Assembly (NCBI GenBank): GCA_037388705.1
Contig: JARRJY010000011.1
Coordinates: 1 to 46,887 of the forward strand
Reading direction: 5' to 3'
Source of the DNA: JARRJY01 sp037388705
GTDB lineage: Bacteria; Pseudomonadota; Gammaproteobacteria; UBA6429; Thiohalophilaceae
DNA length: 46,887 nucleotides
This document shows positions 42,654 to 46,887 of the stretch, piece after piece (the stretch's first letter is position 1; every line of letters begins with the position of its first letter). A program made the position numbers and the translations under genes. A model generated the notes under the pieces. That model was not told the DNA's origin, ran no database searches, and saw nothing but the letters and a program-made list of their open reading frames with translations.

Positions 42654-43676
42654 GTGCCCACCTATCTTGAGTTAGAACACCTGACAAAACTATTTGGCCC
42701 GGATATCGAGGCCGGGCTGGAAGCCCTACGTCTCGGTAAATCCAAGTCTGAACTACTTGAATCCAGCGGAAACGTCATAGGTGCACATGACGTTAACCTG
42801 CAGATACAACGTGGTGAATTGTTTGTCGTAATGGGTTTGTCCGGTTCGGGCAAATCCACCCTGGTCCGCATGATCAATCGTCTTATTGAACCTAGCGCAG
42901 GTCGGGTACTACTCGATGGTGTTGATATTACCCGTATGTCAGGTAAAGAACTGGTCGAGCTGCGTCGCAGCAAGATGAGCATGGTGTTCCAGTCGTTTGC
43001 CCTGTTACCCCACCTGAGTGTCATTGACAATGTCGCATTCGGTTTACATATTGCCGGTGTTGATAAAAAAGAAGCACGAAGACAATCGCTGGAAGCATTG
43101 CAACTAGTAGGTATAGCAGAAGTCGCCGAGCATCTTCCTCATCAACTTTCCGGTGGCATGCAGCAGCGTGTTGGCCTGGCACGCGCATGGGTGACCGAGC
43201 CTGAGATCTTGCTAATGGATGAAGCTTTTTCAGCGCTTGATCCCCTGATTCGTACCGAGATGCAGGATGCCTTGCTGGAATTGCAACAGACTTCAAGGCG
43301 CACGATCATTTTTATTTCCCATGATCTTGCTGAAGCCGTACGTATTGCCGATCGTATTGCGGTAATGGCGGAAGGTGAAATTCGGCAGGTCGGTACGCCG
43401 GCCGAGATCATTGAAAATCCTGCCGATGAATATGTGCGTGCTTTTTTCCGTGATGTTCAGCCAGGCCGTTTGTTCACTGCTGGCGATATCGCCGTGCCTG
43501 GTAAAGTACCTGTAGAGAGTAAGACGGTGCCTGCTAATGCCTTACTGGAAGAGATCCTGCAGCAAGCGGCGGATAGCGAGGCACCCCTCGCCGTCGCCGA
43601 TGAACAGGGCAATCTCATCGGTTATATCGATCGCAAACGCCTGTTGCAGGCATTAGCAAAGGGGCATGGCCTGTGA
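42654..43676 (+). CDS. proV: Glycine betaine ABC transporter ATP-binding protein (ProV/OpuAA type)
   Basis: A 340-residue ATPase of the betaine/proline-betaine importer. Family-typical start: LTKLFG followed by a helix (GLEALRLGKSKSELLE). Walker A GLSGSGKST (61-69), signature LSGGMQQR (165-172), Walker B ILLMDE (185-190). The C-terminus has only one partial CBS-like repeat (NLIGYIDRKRL), shorter than the E. coli 400-residue ProV; CBS modules sense ionic strength in related OpuA. The start is a GTG; its ribosome-binding site is weak, 129 bases after sdmt. Its TGA overlaps the GTG start of the permease gene. Confidence 0.92.
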   Translation: MPTYLELEHLTKLFGPDIEAGLEALRLGKSKSELLESSGNVIGAHDVNLQIQRGELFVVMGLSGSGKSTLVRMINRLIEPSAGRVLLDGVDITRMSGKELVELRRSKMSMVFQSFALLPHLSVIDNVAFGLHIAGVDKKEARRQSLEALQLVGIAEVAEHLPHQLSGGMQQRVGLARAWVTEPEILLMDEAFSALDPLIRTEMQDALLELQQTSRRTIIFISHDLAEAVRIADRIAVMAEGEIRQVGTPAEIIENPADEYVRAFFRDVQPGRLFTAGDIAVPGKVPVESKTVPANALLEEILQQAADSEAPLAVADEQGNLIGYIDRKRLLQALAKGHGL

Positions 43677-44500
43677 GTTACGATATCCCGGTTGATAAAT
43701 GGGCTACCGCGCTGGTCGATTTTCTCATGGACCATGCCCAGGGGTTCTTCGATGTTATCAGTATCGCCCTGGATACACTGACCTATGGCATTGAAGAGAT
43801 CCTGCTATTACCCTCTGCCTGGTTGCTTATTTCCCTGTTAACTGTACTGGCCTGGTGGCGTACCAACTGGAAATTCGCCTTGTTCACTGCCACCTCATTA
43901 TTACTTATTGTTGGCATGGGATTATGGTACGAAACAGTTACCACGCTGGCACTGGTGCTGGCGGCAACCCTGGTCAGTTTGCTACTGGGTATCCCGCTTG
44001 GCATCTGGGCCTCACGCAGTGACCTGGTTGAGCGGCTGGTGCGACCGGTACTGGATTTAATGCAGACTATGCCGGCGTTCGTCTATTTGATACCGGCTGC
44101 GATGTTCTTCGGGCTGGGACGGGTGCCGGGGGTAGTAGCGACGATTGTATTTGCCATGCCGCCCGCGGTACGCCTGACCAACCTGGGAATTCGCCAGGTA
44201 CCCAAAGAACTGGTTGAAGCGGGACTGGCGTTTGGTTGTACATCGAGACAATTGTTATTCAAAGTTCAGCTGCCATCGGCAAGGCCATCCATTATGGCGG
44301 GTGTTAATCAGACCATCATGCTGGCATTATCCATGGTAGTGATTGCTTCCATGATTGGCGCTGGTGGACTTGGTGACACCGTGTTGCGCGGTATTCAACG
44401 TCTTGATGTTGGACTGGGATTTGAAGGGGGTATCGGTGTCGTTATTCTTGCCATTATTCTCGATCGTATTACACAGAGTTTTGGAAAAAACAGCAAATAA
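43673..44500 (+). CDS. proW: Glycine betaine ABC transporter permease (ProW/OpuAB type)
   Basis: A 275-residue inner-membrane subunit with about six transmembrane helices. The N-terminal region (WATALVDFLMDHAQGFFDVIS) is family-typical, and the conserved transporter block is RQVPKELVEAGLAFGCTSRQLLFKVQLPSARPSIMAGVNQ (about 180-220; key residues EAG and the G of FG). The GTG start overlaps the ATPase gene's stop by four bases, which couples their translation. Confidence 0.92.
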   Translation: MSYDIPVDKWATALVDFLMDHAQGFFDVISIALDTLTYGIEEILLLPSAWLLISLLTVLAWWRTNWKFALFTATSLLLIVGMGLWYETVTTLALVLAATLVSLLLGIPLGIWASRSDLVERLVRPVLDLMQTMPAFVYLIPAAMFFGLGRVPGVVATIVFAMPPAVRLTNLGIRQVPKELVEAGLAFGCTSRQLLFKVQLPSARPSIMAGVNQTIMLALSMVVIASMIGAGGLGDTVLRGIQRLDVGLGFEGGIGVVILAIILDRITQSFGKNSK

Positions 44501-44542
44501 TTATTTTATTCTAAAAGTAAAAAGAGTGGCTGAGGGGGAATG

Positions 44543-45415
44543 ATGAAAAACTGGTTACGTATCTTGATAGTGGTCATGGCGACAGGTATTGCCCAGGCAT
44601 CAGAGAAGCCAACCCTTCGCATCGGCTGGACGGCCTGGTCAGATGCCGAAGCCGTGACCCGCCTGACTGCCAGGATACTGGAAACCCGCCTGGCCCAACC
44701 TGTTGAACTGGTATTACTGGATATTGGCATTCAGTACCAGGGACTGGCCAACGGTGATATAGATGCCATGCTGATGGCATGGTTACCACTCACACATAAA
44801 CCTTATATGGACAAGATCGGTAACCAGGTTGTTGACCTGGGACCACTTTATACCCGTGCCCGACTAGGCTGGGTGGTACCTGATTATATTCCTGAAGATC
44901 AGCTAAAAAGTATCAAGGATCTCAATAACCGCATAGTAATGCGCAAATTGCAAAACCAGATCCATGGTATCGATCCGGGTGCAGGACTGATGCAGGCTTC
45001 GGAAAAAACCATCAAACAGTATGGACTGGAACGTTATCGCTTGATCTCTTCCTCAGGTGCCGGCATGACGGCCGCTTTATCGCGCGCCATCAAGCGAAAA
45101 AAATGGATCGTGGTGACGGGCTGGAGCCCACACTGGATGTTCGCACGCTGGAAGCTGCGCTACCTGGAAGATCCGGAAAAGTCACTGGGTGGACGTGAAC
45201 GTATCCATGCACTGGTGAGAAAAAATTTCTACCAGGATTTTCCGGTGGAAGTCACCGAGTTTCTAAGCCGGCTATTTATTCCGCTGCATGAGCTGGAAGG
45301 CATCATGGCCAGGGCCACCGAGACCTCTTATGATAAAGCGATTAACGAATATATTGAACAACACCCGGCCAGGGTGGACTACTGGGTAACGGGGGAGGTT
45401 GCTCGGACCCCGTAA
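44543..45415 (+). CDS. proX: Glycine betaine ABC transporter substrate-binding protein
   Basis: A 290-residue periplasmic receptor (OpuAC family) with a signal peptide cut after AQA (about 20). IGWTAWSDAEAVTRL opens the mature fold. The binding site is rich in Trp and Tyr, as needed for a quaternary amine (GWSPHWMFARWKLRYLEDP, MLMAWLPLTHKPYM). The second of two adjacent ATGs (44543) is better spaced from GAGGG than the first (44540). It follows proW by about 40 bases; the order ATPase, permease, receptor is as in E. coli proVWX. It may take up external betaine or recover leaked betaine. Confidence 0.9.
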   Translation: MKNWLRILIVVMATGIAQASEKPTLRIGWTAWSDAEAVTRLTARILETRLAQPVELVLLDIGIQYQGLANGDIDAMLMAWLPLTHKPYMDKIGNQVVDLGPLYTRARLGWVVPDYIPEDQLKSIKDLNNRIVMRKLQNQIHGIDPGAGLMQASEKTIKQYGLERYRLISSSGAGMTAALSRAIKRKKWIVVTGWSPHWMFARWKLRYLEDPEKSLGGRERIHALVRKNFYQDFPVEVTEFLSRLFIPLHELEGIMARATETSYDKAINEYIEQHPARVDYWVTGEVARTP

Positions 45416-45426
45416 AATATAGCGAT

Positions 45427-46725
45427 ATGACTGTATCAGAAAAGAATATTTTTGTTTTCGGTGTCGATGACTTTAACCTGTCTCAAATGCGGGCACTTGA
45501 TACGGCTGAAAACTATCGCTTCCATGAGCTCTTCAGTTATGAAGAAGTGAAAGCTGGCCCGGAATTTTCGGTAAAACAACTTTATGATGGGGCGATAGAA
45601 AAGCTAAACCAGTTCCCTGGTTCTATCGATGCGATTGTTGGCTACTGGGATTTTCCAGTAAGTACCATGTTGCCTTTATTGCGACAGCATTTTCATTTAC
45701 CTTCTCCCAGTTTTGAATCGGTACTCAAGTGTGAACATAAGTACTGGAGTCGACTGGAGCAAAGCCGTGTGATACCCGAGTTTATACCCGATTTTTGCGC
45801 CGTCGATCCTTTTGCAGATAATTATCGCCAGCAAATCAGCATTGATTATCCTTTCTGGATAAAACCGGTTAAATCCGCATCATCACATTTAGGTTTTAAA
45901 ATAACTAATGATGCAGAACTGGATCACGTAATTAAAGTGATACGCAAAAGCATCTTTCGCTTCGCCAGGCCTTTTAACTATCTTTTACAATTTATTGATC
46001 TGCCGGATGAGGTTGCCACTATTGATGGAAATCATTGTATTGTTGAGAGTATTATTTCACGAGGCCGGCAATGCACCCTGGAAGGTTATGTCTATAATGG
46101 TGAAGTCAAGGTGTATGGGGTGGTGGATTCGATCCGGGAAGGTCAGCATCGTTCAAGTTTTTCCCGTTACCAGTATCCCTCAACCATTCCACAACGCATT
46201 CAACAAAAAATGATATCTGTGACGGAACGTTTTCTCAGACACATTGCTTTTGATAATGGACCCTTCAATATTGAATATTACTGGGATAGTGGAAATGACA
46301 ATATCTGGTTACTGGAAATCAACACCCGTATTTCCAAATCACATTGCCCGTTATTCCGGCATGTAGATGGCGCTTCGCATCAAAAAGTGATGATTGAAAC
46401 TGCACTGGGAGAACAACCCGACTTTCCGTATCGCCAGGGAAAGTACAAGATCGCAGCAAAGTTCATGTGGCGTATTTTTGAAGATGCCATCGTCAAGCGT
46501 GTACCGACGGAAACGGAATTGAACACACTCCATGAACACTTCCCCAGCGCAGAGATACAATTACATATTGAAAAGGGGATGCAACTTTCTTCTCTAAAAG
46601 ATCAGGATAGTTACAGTTATGAAATTGCCGTTATCTTTTTGGGTGGCAACAGTCAAAAGGAACTTTTGCAAAAGTATCATGATGTACAACAGGCGATGCA
46701 TATTGAACTTGAACCAGTAATTTAA
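45427..46725 (+). CDS. ATP-grasp ligase, unknown substrate
   Basis: A 432-residue cytosolic enzyme of the ATP-grasp carboxylate-amine ligase type. The N-terminal region (IFVFGVDDFNLSQMR) is Rossmann-like. ATP binding is seen in YPFWIKPVKSASSHLGFKI (about 140-158), and the metal-ligand block is DNGPFNIEYYW followed by IWLLEINTRISKSHCPLF. The substrate pair is unknown; formation of an amide or peptide bond is expected. It starts 11 bases after the betaine receptor gene and is followed 31 bases later by a hydrolase gene, so it is likely part of the osmolyte operon. Confidence 0.75.
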   Translation: MTVSEKNIFVFGVDDFNLSQMRALDTAENYRFHELFSYEEVKAGPEFSVKQLYDGAIEKLNQFPGSIDAIVGYWDFPVSTMLPLLRQHFHLPSPSFESVLKCEHKYWSRLEQSRVIPEFIPDFCAVDPFADNYRQQISIDYPFWIKPVKSASSHLGFKITNDAELDHVIKVIRKSIFRFARPFNYLLQFIDLPDEVATIDGNHCIVESIISRGRQCTLEGYVYNGEVKVYGVVDSIREGQHRSSFSRYQYPSTIPQRIQQKMISVTERFLRHIAFDNGPFNIEYYWDSGNDNIWLLEINTRISKSHCPLFRHVDGASHQKVMIETALGEQPDFPYRQGKYKIAAKFMWRIFEDAIVKRVPTETELNTLHEHFPSAEIQLHIEKGMQLSSLKDQDSYSYEIAVIFLGGNSQKELLQKYHDVQQAMHIELEPVI

Positions 46726-46756
46726 ATAACCACAACACGATTTCAAGGAATGTAGC

Positions 46757-46887
46757 ATGAAGATCATTGAAGATTTTCCTCACGCGGTTCGACAAATTGA
46801 ACACTGCTGGATCCCCATGACAGATGGTGTTCGTCTGGCAGCACGACTCTGGATGCCAGAAGATGCCGAAGCCAATCCAGTTCCGGC
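46757..46887 (+). CDS. CocE/NonD-family hydrolase (start only, cut by window edge)
   Basis: The first 43 residues (VRQIEHCWIPMTDGVRLAAR, then LWMPEDAEANPVP) match the N-terminus of CocE/NonD (X-Pro dipeptidyl-peptidase-like) serine hydrolases. AAGGA lies about eight bases before the ATG. The catalytic residues lie beyond the window. Its place behind an ATP-grasp gene suggests a ligase and hydrolase acting on a shared amide or peptide, which is inference. Confidence 0.8.
   Translation, partial: MKIIEDFPHAVRQIEHCWIPMTDGVRLAARLWMPEDAEANPVP

Overview
The window looks like chromosomal DNA from a free-living, halotolerant gammaproteobacterium that can live with little oxygen. The evidence is a monofunctional RelA-type ppGpp synthetase, FNR/ANR-type sites, LdtD and MepK-like cell-wall enzymes, a TIGR02647-type protein and RhlE. 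A pathway making glycine betaine from glycine points to salt stress, and SoxY-, SoxH- and DsrE-like proteins hint at a sulfur-oxidising relative. I cannot name the genus. There is no tRNA, rRNA, IS element, prophage or CRISPR array.

Layout. 1-5.1 kb: the tail of an unknown gene, then an anaerobic pyruvate:ferredoxin oxidoreductase (nifJ) with a dihydroorotate dehydrogenase-like partner, behind a class II FNR-type promoter. 5.2-11 kb: diguanylate cyclase, a phosphoethanolamine transferase/sulfatase-like membrane protein and an SGNH-hydrolase lipoprotein. Three copies of a palindromic intergenic repeat lie among these genes. 11-16.4 kb: a CheR-like methyltransferase converges on a minus-strand run of SoxH-like metallohydrolase, a SoxY-VWA fusion protein, an exported protein and a PEBP protein. 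16.6-22.3 kb: relA, a DUF2189 membrane protein, asparaginase and a D-Ala-D-Ala ligase-like protein. 22.5-28.2 kb: a cold-shock gene with a long leader, a CARDB-like exported protein and a three-gene ABC exporter. 28.3-32.5 kb: three coupled small unknown genes, rhlE, a second csp gene and an RRM protein (a cold/RNA-chaperone cluster), and a one-pass membrane protein. 32.7-35.5 kb: exported DsrE-like protein, a second SoxH-like hydrolase, a stand-alone PrimPol-domain protein and MtfA, tightly packed. 35.5-40.4 kb: desaturase with an FNR-like site, lipoprotein, TIGR02647 protein, L,D-transpeptidase and MepK-like peptidase. 40.8 kb to the end: an osmoprotection block of glycine and sarcosine/dimethylglycine methyltransferases, a ProVWX-type betaine importer, an ATP-grasp ligase and the start of a CocE/NonD hydrolase.

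The most unusual object is the protein at 13240-15165. A complete SoxY-like domain, including the sulfur-carrying GGCGG motif, is fused to a YfbK-type von Willebrand factor A protein, next to a SoxH-like metallohydrolase. No other sox genes are in view, so this may be an undescribed periplasmic sulfur-linked system.
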